DNA of 64,000 nt, taken from Mya arenaria. Lineage: Eukaryota > Mollusca > Bivalvia > Myida > Myidae. The translations under genes were made by a program, and so were the position numbers. Location: NCBI RefSeq assembly GCF_026914265.1, contig NC_069124.1:5482213-5546212 (forward strand), written 5' to 3'. This document shows, one piece after another, positions 47,938 to 59,136 of the stretch. Under the pieces are notes generated by a model that worked only from the letters and a program-made list of their open reading frames with translations, was not told where the DNA came from and did no database searches. Positions within the stretch are counted from its first letter, which is position 1; each line of letters opens with the position of its first letter.

Positions 47938-49045
47938 AGTGGATTTCACGTGAAATCCACTCAAAACGTGAAATCCACTCAGAACTCATTTATTTTAATT
48001 AATAATTTAATTTTTTGTATACATATTAGAAAGTGCCTCATGAAGGGTTTATATTTCAAATTTTATTGAAATTGGTCAAAAAATAAAGAAGTTAGAGCAA
48101 TTTTTTTTTTCCAAAAATAGATCGGAAATCGAGGTGAAATCCAGATTCCGATAAGTGAAATCCACTCATAACTCATTAATTTTAATAAATAATTTTCTGT
48201 TTTTGTATATTTATTAGAAAGTGCCTCATAAAAGGTTTATATTTCAAATTTTATTGAAATTGGTCAAAAAATGAAGAAGTTAGAGCAATTTTTTGAAAAT
48301 AGATCGGAAATCGAGGTGAAATCCAGTTTTCGAGAAGTGAAATCCACTCATTTCTCATTAATTTTAATAAATAATTTTCTGTTTTTGTATATTTATTAGA
48401 AAGTGCCCCATAAAGGGTTTATATTTCAAATTTTATTGAAATTGGTCAAAAAATGAAGAAGTTAGAGCAATTTTTCGAAAATAGATCGGAAATCGAGGTG
48501 AAATCCAGTTTTCGAGAAGTGAAATCCACTCTTTATTCACTTTTATTAATTATTAATTTTTATTTTTTGTATACATTTTGGAAAATGCCTCATGAAGGGT
48601 ATATATTTCAAATTTTATTGAAATATATCAAGAAATGAAGAAGTTAGAGCAATTTTTCGGAAATCGAAGTGAAATCCACATTTTGACAAGTGAAATCCAC
48701 TTTTTCAGACGTGAAATCCACTCACAACTCATTTATTTTTAACAAATTAATTTTTCTGTAGAACAAATAATTGAAAGGGCTTCATAATGGGTTTATATTT
48801 CAAATTTTATCCAAATTGATCCAAAAATAAGAAAGTTGTAGACCTATTTTGAAAAAAGATCGGAAATCGAAGTGAAATCCACATTTTGACAAGTGAAATC
48901 CACTTTTTGAGACGTGAAATCCACTCATAATTCATTTATTGTTAACAAATTATTTTTTTGTCGAACAAATAATTGAAAAGGCTACATAATGGGTTTATAT
49001 TTCAAATTTTATTCAAATTGATCCAAAAATAAGAAAGTTGAAGTT
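47938..49045 (+). repeat. Left long array of ~175-bp units, inverted relative to the array at 54290-55743
   Basis: Six units contain GTGAAATCCACTC, ATATTTCAAATTTTATT, AAGAAGTTAGAGCAA and GATCGGAAATCGAGGTGAAA. The outermost bases form the palindrome GTGGATTTCACGTGAAATCC. Variant units follow a fixed order from the outside in (GATTCCGATAAG type, then GTTTTCGAGAAG, then CATTTTGACAAG). The right-hand array shows the same order in reverse orientation. The short word GTGAAATCCAC recurs more than a dozen times. A frame of 61 codons here is a repeat translation. Confidence 0.85.
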
Positions 49046-49066
49046 ATATTGTGAGGGCGTTTTGTT

Positions 49067-49324
49067 TAGTTTAAACATATTTATTTTACAACGATTGTGA
49101 AACAAGTTATTACAACATTATATTAATCACTCTCGTTGGCACGATTTTACGCGAGAGTGTGGTCTTGTGTTGTGGGGGAAACTGGAGAACCCGGAGAAAA
49201 CCCACTTACCGGCTTGGTGACCACAAACTTGGTTGTCCGGTTAGCGCAGTGGTTAGCGCACTCGCTTCTCACCTAGGCGACCCGGGTTCGATTCCCGGCT
49301 TGGGCGCATGTGAGTTTGGTTTGT
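49067..49324 (-). mobile_element. tRNA-derived SINE with its 5' head inverted, 12-bp target duplication
   Basis: GGGCGTTTTGTT occurs at 49055-49066 and 49325-49336. Inside, 49067-49225 is the SINE body and tail on the minus strand (GGGTTTTCTCCGGGTTCTCC...). The tRNA-like head (GGTTAGCGCAGTGGTTAGCG, B box GGGTTCGATTCCCGGC at about 49282) lies on the plus strand, the opposite orientation. This is the product expected from twin priming by a LINE machinery. A related SINE in normal order is at 59198. Confidence 0.75.
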
Positions 49325-49336
49325 GGGCGTTTTGTT

Positions 49337-50157
49337 GTGTATGCATAATTGTTTAAAAAAATTTCATGATAAACACAATATCCATACACATCCAGGCCAT
49401 ACCACGTGGAGGCGCCCTCAATCATGGCCCTTTTTTACTTTCGAATTTTGAAAATATTAAAAATTTAATAAATAATCCGAAAATTGTTTTGTATTATTTG
49501 TTTATGCTAGACATTTATTTATGGTTATTTATACATGTACATTGGTTGATATACGTAATCATAAAAAAAATAAAAAAAGAAACGAACAAATACAACAGAA
49601 CAAAGTTACACCAAGTGAAATCATATGTTTAATTTGGTTTACAATAATGTGAGATAATGAAAAGGTATGTTCACAACAGTTAAGGAAAATAATTACACAA
49701 AATAAACAATAGCAACATATGAAAAAAATATACACAGGTAAACAGAAAGGGGAAACTTCAAAGACAAATTTCTAAGCAAAAGAAGTTTCAACGCACAGAG
49801 AAAACGCATCAATAATCTTGTTCGAAAAAGTGTACAATGCATTGAAATGAAGGACATAAGATTTCATAAGGACTATCACAGTGACATGGTGCACTACAAA
49901 AACAAAGGACACATTAAATACTTTCACGCCATCAGGAAACATATTACGTAATTTCACAGATTAATACGAGCTAAAAGCAATTATTGTGATGTTAGTTATA
50001 AATATGCTTTTTGTTGTAGTAATAGTAGTAGTAGTTCGCAAATGTGCTTATAAAAACACGTAGTTATTAATTTATTGTTGTTATAAAGTTGTTATTTATG
50101 TTTTCAAATGGGCTTCATTCAATCATTTAAAGATGTAGTAATATCTATTCATGATTG
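49337..50157. other. Gene-free stretch
   Basis: AT-rich sequence between the SINE and the zinc-finger frame. No coding evidence. Confidence 0.5.
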
Positions 50158-50460
50158 TTAATGTACTTTTAAACTTATTATGAAATATATTTTTGAAATG
50201 AATAAATATTGCATTAACTCATATAAAACGTCTCCGTTTTCAATAATAAGCATATTATTCAGTGCTGCTGTGTAGTTGTACTCATTCCCGACATAAGCAC
50301 ACTTTATACACGCTAACTTGAGATGACGTTGGTCCCAAGACTTAAGCTCAAGCTTGCCCATTTGACAACATGTACGATGGCACCACAACTTACAATTATC
50401 ACAATAAATTGAGTCAAGTGCACATGCCTCAAGGCATACACTACACGGAAAGGTTCCCAT
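50158..50460 (-). CDS. PHD-like zinc-finger ORF fragment, probably from a transposable element
   Basis: From ATG at 50460 the frame reads MGTFPCSVCLEACALDSIYC, DNCKLWCHRTCCQMGKLELK and then CIKCAYVGNEYNYTAALNN. The pattern C-x2-C, C-x2-C, W-C-H-x2-C and C-x2-C is PHD-like, as in ORF1 proteins of molluscan LINEs or in transposon accessory proteins. The downstream residues are low complexity and may be untranslated. It lies between the inverted arrays and left of the LINE on the same strand. It may be part of the array-bounded element or a fragment of another LINE. Confidence 0.45.
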   Translation of the reverse strand: MGTFPCSVCLEACALDSIYCDNCKLWCHRTCCQMGKLELKSWDQRHLKLACIKCAYVGNEYNYTAALNNMLIIENGDVLYELMQYLFISKIYFIISLKVH

Positions 50461-50768
50461 TTTATGAACAAATACAGCAGAAATATACAGAAACAATTAA
50501 TTATCCTTTTAAATATCCAAATATAATAAAACAAAATACACAGAAACAATTAATTATCCGTTTAAATATCAAATAATACGTATATCCAACACTACATGTT
50601 CATAGCATAAAAAATAAAAACATAGCAATGACAATTGCCATTTCTGATACATTTTATACTTGCCATATCTTCTCAAATTCTTTTTCGGCATAAAATAATT
50701 ACTGCCATTGTACTAAACTTCTTTAATTTTACCGCCGAGTATGTTATGTCAACTTTCTCGGATATGGT

Positions 50769-53700
50769 TTATAGTTTATAGTTTATTTATCTTTTCCCAG
50801 AAGGTCATAGACCCATGTGGTACAATTTGCAAAATATATAATATGGCAAACGTGCATCAATATTAAGTTGACATGATCTCATACATGCATTACGGTAGCA
50901 CATTTTACATAGGAAATGAAGACTTATATTCACCTATTACATGATGTACATGTTTATAATAATTCACATTTTCGTCGTATGTGTCAAAAGTATATATGCA
51001 ACATAAGACTTAAAAGAATAAAAAGTGTGACAAAAATCCAGTTGTACTGACATTACATATTAGATTAGACCTATCACTAGTGCTGTAGATAATTTGACAA
51101 ATTAAAACCTTTCTCATATTGAATTTAAATCACATTGATAACGAAAGTGTGAATTTTACATACATTTTTACATATTGCATACACCATTTTCGACAATAGT
51201 AATATTTAAAGAAATTTTTTAACAAATTTGATTTGATTGTGCACGGGAGATATTTGCTATGGTCTTAACACTCTACCTGTATATCGAGTTATGTAACATC
51301 CGCCGCGCTTGACCCGAAAGTGTGTTTTGTGCTTCAGAAAAAGAACCTCCAGTAGTGAATACAATACCTAGGTATGTAAATTTGTTTACAACTTCAACAG
51401 GACAATTATTATAATAAAACATAGTATCAACATTCAAACGGCCACCTTTGCGAAAAATCATAATTTTAGTTTTATCAGTGTTAACAACTAATTTCCACTT
51501 ATTACAATATTCATATAACATATCTAGACTATTCTGTAATTCATTTTCAGTGTTTGCAAATAAAACAATATCATCCGCGTATAAAATAAGAAATATTTTA
51601 AACATATTGACATCTATACCGTGCATACCACTATGTATATACATGTCTTCAATATCATTTAGAAACATAGCAAATAAAAATGGTGATAAGCATTCACCCT
51701 GACGTACCCCTAAAATATAATTAAATGGTTCACTTAAAGAGTTACAATATTTTACTCTTGATTTTACTGAGTTGTACATAGATCTTATAATATTCAATAT
51801 TTTGCCACGGACGCCTAATTGTATTAATTTCAGCCACAAGTTGTCTCTAACAACATAATCAAAGGCTTTGCTAAAATCAATAAAAGCGCAATATAATTTT
51901 TTACCGTTATTAATCATATGAGAAATAAAACCATGCAAAACAAATATATTATCTACCGTGCCCATTTTTTGCCTGAAGCCTGACTGGGCCTCAATATATA
52001 CACCATAATTTTCTGCCCATTCTACCAGTCTATTATTTAAAACACGTGAAAATAATTTACCTAATGTACTCAATAATGTAATTCCTCTATAATTGTTTTC
52101 ATCATTGATATTGCCTTTTTTATGTAGGGGTATTACAAATCCTTCAGACCAACTTTCTGGGAAATATCCTACTTCAAAAAGTTTGTTAAACAGGTTTAAC
52201 AAAAATGGCATTAAAACATGTTTACCATTAATAAAGAATTCGTTAAGGTATTTATCCGGACCACTACTTCTATTTGTCTGTAGTTGACGAATTGCTTTTA
52301 GTAAGAACTGTTCAGTAATAGGGACATTCAATTCATGAAACATTATATTAAAATCATTTTGTTCATATCTCTCTATAAAATACAAAACATCTTCATCAGG
52401 CCTAAAAAAGTGATCATCTGGGTTATTCACAGACTCAAAATATTTCTTAAATACATCAATTTGAATATTAGACTGTTTAACACCAGCACAAGTTTTAAGC
52501 ATTTTCCAATACAACTTTACGTTTTTATGTTTTGCCTCGGTTAATTTTGCCGTTTCATTGCGGTCATAATCCATTTTACATTTGCGTATACATGATTTAT
52601 ATTTCGTACGTGCATGAACCATATTTTGTCTATTAAAATCAGATCTATTATTTCGATAGACATTTAACATTTTGTGAAAAATAGTTCTAAGTTCAAAACA
52701 TTCTTGCGTATACCATTTACAATCAACAATATGAGTGGCTGAAGTATTGCTATCAGCGTTTAATGTGTGTTTAATATCCTTTTTAAACAAAGGGGACGCA
52801 ACCCCGTCAATAATATTAGAAAAATCAGTAATACATTCATCAATATCAGAAGAAGACTTAACATTATTCACCTTGACATTGAAATAATTAAGTTTACTCA
52901 TCGTATTTTCTGAAGATAGGTTTTCAGCAAACATATGCTTTTTACCGTTATTCCACACATATTTGAAGCTATCTCTAGTTTCACATGACTTGGCATTTTC
53001 AACATGTACAGATACAGGTTTATTAAAAACAAGAGATATATCCACAAGGCAGTGATCACTTAATATATTTGGATCTTGTACCTCAAAAACGTCAATATAT
53101 TGAAACAAATTTTGTGTACTTATTACGTAATCAACTAAACTACTACCTCTACTCCCAACAAATGTTTTGCGACCTATATATTTATCTTTGCCAAACCTTG
53201 AATTCAGAATTCTTAGGCCAGTATGTTTACAAATATCTAACAATGTTAAACCATAACTATTTACACGGCATTTATCTTGTGAATAACGATTCATAACTGG
53301 GTCAATATCATAATCAACAGGTAAAACATTCATATGAGCACAATAATTATCATCAGTGACAAAATCAGGATAATTACTTGTGTGAGCATTCATGTCACCA
53401 AATAACATAAAATTTAGATTTTCTTCACATGTAGACCCTAAGCTAGTAATAAAGTCCGTAAGACGATCAAACATACTTGTTTCTATCATTGATTGTCTAC
53501 TACTGTTCTCGGGAACTGCATAACATAAGCACACATACAAGTCGTTTTGCAAAGACAATAAATTACCACTAATTTTAATACATACAATATCATCATCGCT
53601 CTGAAATACGAGAGTATCATTTGAAACAAAGTTATCTCTCAGATATAAAATAATACCACCAGAATCTCTTTTGCTAGATTTTTTGCTCTGAGTTCTATGT

Positions 53701-53900
53701 AAAACGTAATAATGAAAATCATTAACATGCAAATCAACACTTTCATTTGACCAAGTTTCGGTAAATAGCACAATGTCATGCGAATTAAATACCGACTGCA
53801 GTTCAGGCGATTTTAATTTATCAGTTCGCTTCGTTTTTAAACCCTGTACATTCAGCAATGCACACCTAAGCGTGACCTTCTCAGCTGTGTCCTACTGACC
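50769..53900 (-). mobile_element. Non-LTR retrotransposon (LINE) with a shortened ORF2
   Basis: It reads right to left. An endonuclease-RT frame (53897-51273) is followed by about 500 bp of 3' sequence ending in AAGATAAATAAAC then ACTATAAACTATAAAC at 50784-50769, a microsatellite-like LINE tail. No ORF1 is present at the 5' side, so the copy is 5'-truncated. The C-terminal part of ORF2 after SGQA is missing, with the frame closing ten residues later. This points to an internal deletion between ORF2 and the 3' tail. Confidence 0.8.
51273..53858 (-). CDS. LINE ORF2: apurinic-type endonuclease and reverse transcriptase
   Basis: The protein nicks target DNA and primes reverse transcription of element RNA. 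The 861-codon frame shows the endonuclease blocks LNVQGLKTK, VLFTETW, LMLFGDMNAH-like FMLFGDMNAH and the late SDHCLVDISL. The RT blocks are VIPLHKKGNINDENNYRGIT, SGFRQKMGTVDN, FIDFSKAFDYV, GVRQGECLSPFLFAMF and catalytic LYADDIVLF. It resembles the jockey/CR1-like LINEs common in bivalves. The frame continues upstream to about 53897 without an ATG. It ends MLHNSIYR, which is not the usual continuation after KFTYLGIVFTTGG...SGQA, so the C-terminal region is lost. Plus-strand ORFs here are shadows. Confidence 0.9.
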   Translation of the reverse strand: MLNVQGLKTKRTDKLKSPELQSVFNSHDIVLFTETWSNESVDLHVNDFHYYVLHRTQSKKSSKRDSGGIILYLRDNFVSNDTLVFQSDDDIVCIKISGNLLSLQNDLYVCLCYAVPENSSRQSMIETSMFDRLTDFITSLGSTCEENLNFMLFGDMNAHTSNYPDFVTDDNYCAHMNVLPVDYDIDPVMNRYSQDKCRVNSYGLTLLDICKHTGLRILNSRFGKDKYIGRKTFVGSRGSSLVDYVISTQNLFQYIDVFEVQDPNILSDHCLVDISLVFNKPVSVHVENAKSCETRDSFKYVWNNGKKHMFAENLSSENTMSKLNYFNVKVNNVKSSSDIDECITDFSNIIDGVASPLFKKDIKHTLNADSNTSATHIVDCKWYTQECFELRTIFHKMLNVYRNNRSDFNRQNMVHARTKYKSCIRKCKMDYDRNETAKLTEAKHKNVKLYWKMLKTCAGVKQSNIQIDVFKKYFESVNNPDDHFFRPDEDVLYFIERYEQNDFNIMFHELNVPITEQFLLKAIRQLQTNRSSGPDKYLNEFFINGKHVLMPFLLNLFNKLFEVGYFPESWSEGFVIPLHKKGNINDENNYRGITLLSTLGKLFSRVLNNRLVEWAENYGVYIEAQSGFRQKMGTVDNIFVLHGFISHMINNGKKLYCAFIDFSKAFDYVVRDNLWLKLIQLGVRGKILNIIRSMYNSVKSRVKYCNSLSEPFNYILGVRQGECLSPFLFAMFLNDIEDMYIHSGMHGIDVNMFKIFLILYADDIVLFANTENELQNSLDMLYEYCNKWKLVVNTDKTKIMIFRKGGRLNVDTMFYYNNCPVEVVNKFTYLGIVFTTGGSFSEAQNTLSGQARRMLHNSIYR

Positions 53901-54289
53901 CTTGTCTGTAGTGTTGACCATAGTAGGGGAAAACAGTATGTGATGTATCACCTTAACCGCTAAATGCGAAAGTAACGGCACGTGAGAGTCGTGATCCTCG
54001 TCTTTGATAGATATAGATCAAAGACAAGAGTAATTATTAAACGATATTATAGAACTAATATATTGGATAGTGGTTACTTACAGTAAAAAACACACCAATA
54101 TATTGCATCTCAACTGATTCAGATATTAGATCTAATGTTATATAAGAAATCTCGACTAAAACGGATTAAATGATACTAATGTAAGTAAATAAAACATAAA
54201 AACATTAAAATATAATCATCGGACACAAGCAACTACTGTATTAATATTAAGATACTTGATTGAATTTATTTCTTTACACTTTTCTTTCC
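53901..54289. other. Gene-free stretch with a short hairpin
   Basis: 53998-54031 forms a hairpin (CTCGTCTTTGAT against ATCAAAGACAAGAG). A minus-strand donor-like ACTGTAAGTAAC is near 54085. No coding frame. Confidence 0.45.
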
Positions 54290-55743
54290 CAAATACTGGA
54301 TTTCACTTGTCAAAATGTGGATTTCACGTCGCTTTCAGATCTATTTTCAATATATTTATCTAACTTCTTCATTTTTTGACCAATTCCATTTAAATTTTAA
54401 ATATAAACCGATGATAATGCCTTTTCAATTATTTGTTCAACAAAAAAAAATTGTTAAAAATAAATGAGTTATGAGTGGATTTCACGTCTGGAAAAGTGGA
54501 TTTCACTTGTCAAAATGTGGATTTCACTACGCTTTCAGATCAATTTTAAATATATTTATCAAACTTCTTCATTTTTGGACCAATTCCATTTAAATTTTAA
54601 ATATAAACCGATGATAATGCCTTTTCAATTATTTGTTCAACAAAAAAATCATTTGTTAAAAATAAATGAGTTATGAGTGGATTTCACGTCTGAAAAAGTG
54701 GATTTCACTTGTCAAAATGTGGATTTCACTTCGATTTCCGATCTTTTTTCAAAATAGGTCTACAACTTTCTTATTTTTGGATCAATTTGAATAAAATTTG
54801 AAATATAAACCCATTATGAAGCCCTTTCAATTATCTGTTCTACAGAAAAATTAATTTGTTAAAAATAAATGAGTTATGAGTGGATTTCACGTCTGAAAAA
54901 GTGGATTTCACTTGTCAAAATGTGGATTTCACTTCGATTTCCGATCTTTTTTCAAAATAGGTCTACAACTTTCTTATTTTTGGATCAATTTGAATAAAAT
55001 TTGAAATATAAACCCATTATGAAGCCCTTTCAATTATCTGTTCTACAGAAAAATTAATTTGTTAAAAATAAATGAGTTATGAGTGGATTTCACGTCTGAA
55101 AAAGTGGATTTCACTTGTCAAAATGTGGATTTCACTTCGATTTCCGATCTTTTTTCAAAATAGGTCTACAACTTTCTTATTTTTGGATCAATTTGGATAA
55201 AATTTGAAATATAAACCCATTATGAAGCCCTTTCAATTATTTGTTCTACAGAAAAATTAATTTGTTAAAAATAAATGAGTTGTGAGTGGATTTCACGTCT
55301 GAAAAAGTGGATTTCACTTGTCAAAATGTGGATTTCACTTCGATTTCCGAAAAATTGCTCTAACTTCTTCATTTAATGATATATTTCAATAAAATTTGAA
55401 ATATAAACCCTTCATTAGGCACTTTCCAATATGTATACAAAAAATGAAAATTAATAATTAATAAAACTGAGTTAAGAGTGGATTTCACTTCTCGAAAACT
55501 GGATTTCACCTCGATTTCCGATCTATTTTCGAAAAATTGCTCTAACTTCTTCATTTTTTGACCAATTTCAATAAAATTTGAAATATAAACCTTTTATGAG
55601 GCACTTTCTAATAAATATACAGAAACAGAAAATTATTTATTAAAATTAATGAGTAATGAGTGGATTTCACTTATCGGAATCTGGATTTCACCTCGATTTC
55701 CGATCTATTTTTGGAAAAAAATAAAAAATTGCTCTAACTTCTT
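54290..55743 (-). repeat. Right long array of ~175-bp units, inverse of 47938-49045
   Basis: About eight units carry GAGTGGATTTCACGTCTG, GTGGATTTCACTTGTC, TTGGATCAATTTGAATAAAA and TTGCTCTAACTTCTTC. From the right edge inward the variant order matches the left array (GATTCCGATAAG, GTTTTCGAGAAG, CATTTTGACAAG types), with one unit fewer of the second type and extra inner units. The outermost ~150 bp of the left array has no counterpart; the array stops in mid-unit at 55743 against the transposase coding sequence. Confidence 0.85.
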
Positions 55744-55744
55744 A

Positions 55745-56506
55745 ATGCTTCCTAAATCTAAACTGCTTGAAGATTCAGACATGCTTCTGCTTACTCTGAT
55801 GAAAATCAGACTTAATCCACCACAAAAGGATCTGGCATACAGATTTGGGATCTCTGAGTCATCGGTGACGACCTACATACACTCAGCCATTCCAGCTCTG
55901 GCCAAAAAGTTGACCTTCCTCATTCACTGGCCTGAACGAGAAGAAGTTATGAGTTCCCGACCGCAGTGTTTCAAAGAGACCTATCCGAAATGTGTCTCTA
56001 TAATTGATTGCACAAAGGTTTTCATTGCTGCGCCAGCTGACTTTGAAGCAAGAAACGCGACATACAGTTCATACAAACATACTCACACAGTGAAGTTTCT
56101 AGTGAGCATCACTCCGGCTGGAGCTGTCTCCTTTGTTTCACCTGCATATCCTGGAAAAATTTCTGACAAAGTTTTAACTAATGACTGTGGATATCTTGAC
56201 TTCATTCAACATGGTGATGTGATACTTGCTGACCGTGGTTTTTTAATTGGTGATGAACTAAATGAGTTAGGTGCTGAACTTGTCATACCTGCATTTACCA
56301 GAGGTAAATCGCAATTGAGCGCAAGGGATGTTGAAAGTGGGAGAAAAATATCAAATGTAAGAATCCATGTGGAAAGGGCAATGGAAAGACTGAAGAACTT
56401 CAGAATCTTGTCAGATCGAATGCATTCGAATATGGTTCCACATGCTGACAGTATAATGACAATATCAGCGGCAATCATGAACTTGCATCCAAATCTGGTC
56501 AATTAA
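55745..56506 (+). CDS. DDE transposase of the Harbinger/ISL2EU group, N-terminally short
   Basis: The enzyme cuts and pastes its DNA element. From ATG at 55745 there are 253 codons; the open frame runs 96 bases further up into the repeat array, which is not natural coding. A helix-turn-helix-like DLAYRFGISESSVTTYI is followed by the catalytic triad: D in CVSIIDCTKVF, D in VILADRGFL and E in IHVERAMERLKNFRIL (residues 120, 195 and 242 of the longer frame). HARBI1-like DDE_4 proteins are usually longer at the N-terminus, so upstream coding sequence was probably lost or displaced where the array joins. AATAAA at 56657 follows. It converges on the YqaJ gene. Confidence 0.85.
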   Translation: MLPKSKLLEDSDMLLLTLMKIRLNPPQKDLAYRFGISESSVTTYIHSAIPALAKKLTFLIHWPEREEVMSSRPQCFKETYPKCVSIIDCTKVFIAAPADFEARNATYSSYKHTHTVKFLVSITPAGAVSFVSPAYPGKISDKVLTNDCGYLDFIQHGDVILADRGFLIGDELNELGAELVIPAFTRGKSQLSARDVESGRKISNVRIHVERAMERLKNFRILSDRMHSNMVPHADSIMTISAAIMNLHPNLVN

Positions 56507-57500
56507 CTGCTTTTATGCATTCCATGTACACTCATTTGTGATTTTAGAATAGTACTTGTATTATACAAATTTTTATGTCTCCAATGTTGATTATTTTATA
56601 ATACTTGTATTGACTGATTTGAATTCATTGTGTAAACTGACGTTCATGTCATAAAAAATAAAATATTTATTTATTTCCAAGAAGTTATTTCTTTTTAATT
56701 TTCCATGTTATATCATATAAAGTTAATAAATGTTATTAGACCTGGCATAGTCAGTTCTTACATGCAAATAAAATGAATCAAAATTAAGAGGCTGCCTTTA
56801 TAAACCATTTGTTTAGGAATACAGCTGCCGTCAATTGACTGTAAACAAACTCAAAGAACAAATAAGTTCCAATGCGCAATGCAATATAAACCTGGTTTAA
56901 CAATAGAAAAATAAGTGTTAAAGTTTTGGCGAGATCTTTAGTATAAGCTATCGATTCAAGATGACAGTGTGAGTAGAAATCCATATTTAATGTGTAACTT
57001 TAAATTGGCAAGCAATTGTCATAACATGATAATGCATTTCAAATGAAAGTCAACCTTATTTTCAACCAATTTTCTGTTCATTTGACACCAGGCCTTTACT
57101 AGGCATGCCATGGGGCAGATATCTTGACCAATCCCCATTGGCTTAAAACCCATCTCTACCTAGTGCTTCCAGTCTGATATAAGCTTTACTGTAAAAGTGA
57201 TTTGTTGCTAAAAATCATGCATGGAATGTGAATGGTACCAATACTTATGGTATTCAGTTAATCATTGCTGAAACATATATTAGGATTTAATGTAGGTTGC
57301 TGTATAATAATCAAAACAAGACAGTTTGAGCACTAAAGTAAATTTATATAGATTTCAAAACAAACATAAATTTCAATATATTCATGAATGTATGTATCTG
57401 AGCACTGACAAAATGATAAGCTTGCACTTTCATAAACTTGGCGTCCTACACCATGATGTTATGTCTTTTAAGGTGTCACCACATCACTGACCACCAGTTT
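56507..57500. other. Spacer between convergent transposon genes
   Basis: AT-rich, no coding frames. AATAAA at 56657-56662 probably ends the transposase transcript. A further 0.8 kb shows nothing recognisable. Confidence 0.5.
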
Positions 57501-59102
57501 CTATTTCTTACACCTCGGGCATAACCATCTACCCCTTGGTTTCCTTTTCACATTGACACAGCCATAATGACACCAGCCAATCTGGCAGTCCTCATTGGAG
57601 CACAGGATCATTTTCCCGTACTCGCGTTCCTCACATATGCACCAAGTCTGTACATCTTCAGTTGGCGTGTTCACTACTTGTTTGTTTCTCAGCTTTGATG
57701 TCATAAGTTCAGGGAGGAGGTGGTGAGACAAAAAAGCATTACACTTCTTTTCAAGGTTGTCAATGAATTGACTGTCTCTTTGAACTCGAATGATTACAAG
57801 ACTGGGTGTCCCAGAAGGCTGAGTCAGAACTACAAAGTCACAATACTGGACACCATAAACCAGCATCTGGAACTGCACTTGAGTATAGTATCTGTGCTTT
57901 TGTTTAAGTTTTAAGTTCTTATCAAGGCAGAATTCTTTGTCACATTTAGCGGCTTCTAGTGCCATTACAGATTTGTGCTTAAATGGACATTTGATCTCCA
58001 GTGTGCCAATTCCACAGCAGACACAACTTACAACGCCATCAGCTGTTGCTCCCAAGTATGGACTTGTTTCACTCACCAAAAGTCCAGACTGAGAACAACC
58101 AAAGTTTGAATGTTGAGACTTAACATGCTGTTGGTACATGTCTCTTGCACTGGATTCATTGTCAAGTCCCCACTTTACGCAATCCTTCTTGCTGAGGTCA
58201 TATGATTTGTATCCAGCAACACGCATCACCAAGTTATCTGGGCATGTAGAGTCTTTAAGAGTAAGAACATCATGAGCCTTTGTTGCTGTTATTAATTCTT
58301 CCTTTTCTATGATTATACCACAAAGGAGAGATGTTCTGTCCTTTTGTCTTGTTAAATAGAGTTATCACTTGATCAGATGTAACTTTAGTAGAAGAAATAA
58401 TGTCTTGTGCCTTAGATCGGAGTTCATTTTCAGGGAGGTTTTCATTGTTTTTATTGTACAAGTTCATGGGAAGCAGTGGAAGTGGATCTTCTCTGATTGG
58501 TGGTGCAAGTTTTTGGTTTGGGACAACACTTGGTATCAGGTTGAAAAATGATGCATTTGGACATGCGGCATACAGGGCCTTCAGCTGTTCTTCACTTGGC
58601 AGGGGATCGCGACTCGTTGTGTTGACTGACTCGACCTTCTTTTTTCTGTTCCCGAACAAGTGCTGCATCTTCGTTACAGGACTTGGGTCAACCTTATGTG
58701 TAAATATCACATGTTATTCATAACCGAAAAAACTACAAGTGCAATTACTGTTGCTCATGTATTATTTTGCTTCTTAGTTTTTCAATAAATTAGGTAGAGA
58801 ATGAAACATTCTTGGTGCCAATAAAATAACTAAAACAGTTTATTTTCACTGCATTTCTCACTTATACTCCAACATATTTGATTCCTACTGACAAGGCATC
58901 TTTAAATTGAAAATAAAACTTCTATCACAAATTTACCTGCTCTTTGAAATGCTGATTCCACATCCGACCGACATCTGTGGAGGACTTTTCTGTGTATCTC
59001 CATCGGACAGCTAGCTCGACTTTGAAGAGAATGGCAGCTACATGGCTACATGTTTCTCCCAACCTGAAAATTATTTTAGAAACATGTTTAAAAAAATGAA
59101 CC

Positions 59103-59136
<34 letters not shown>

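Noticed and set aside
49227-49300. Functional tRNA gene
   Set aside because: It is the head of a SINE with target duplications; the cloverleaf is not convincing.
55649-55744. N-terminal 32 residues of the transposase frame
   Set aside because: They are encoded by the tandem array, whose other copies are non-coding, so the natural protein is unlikely to include them.
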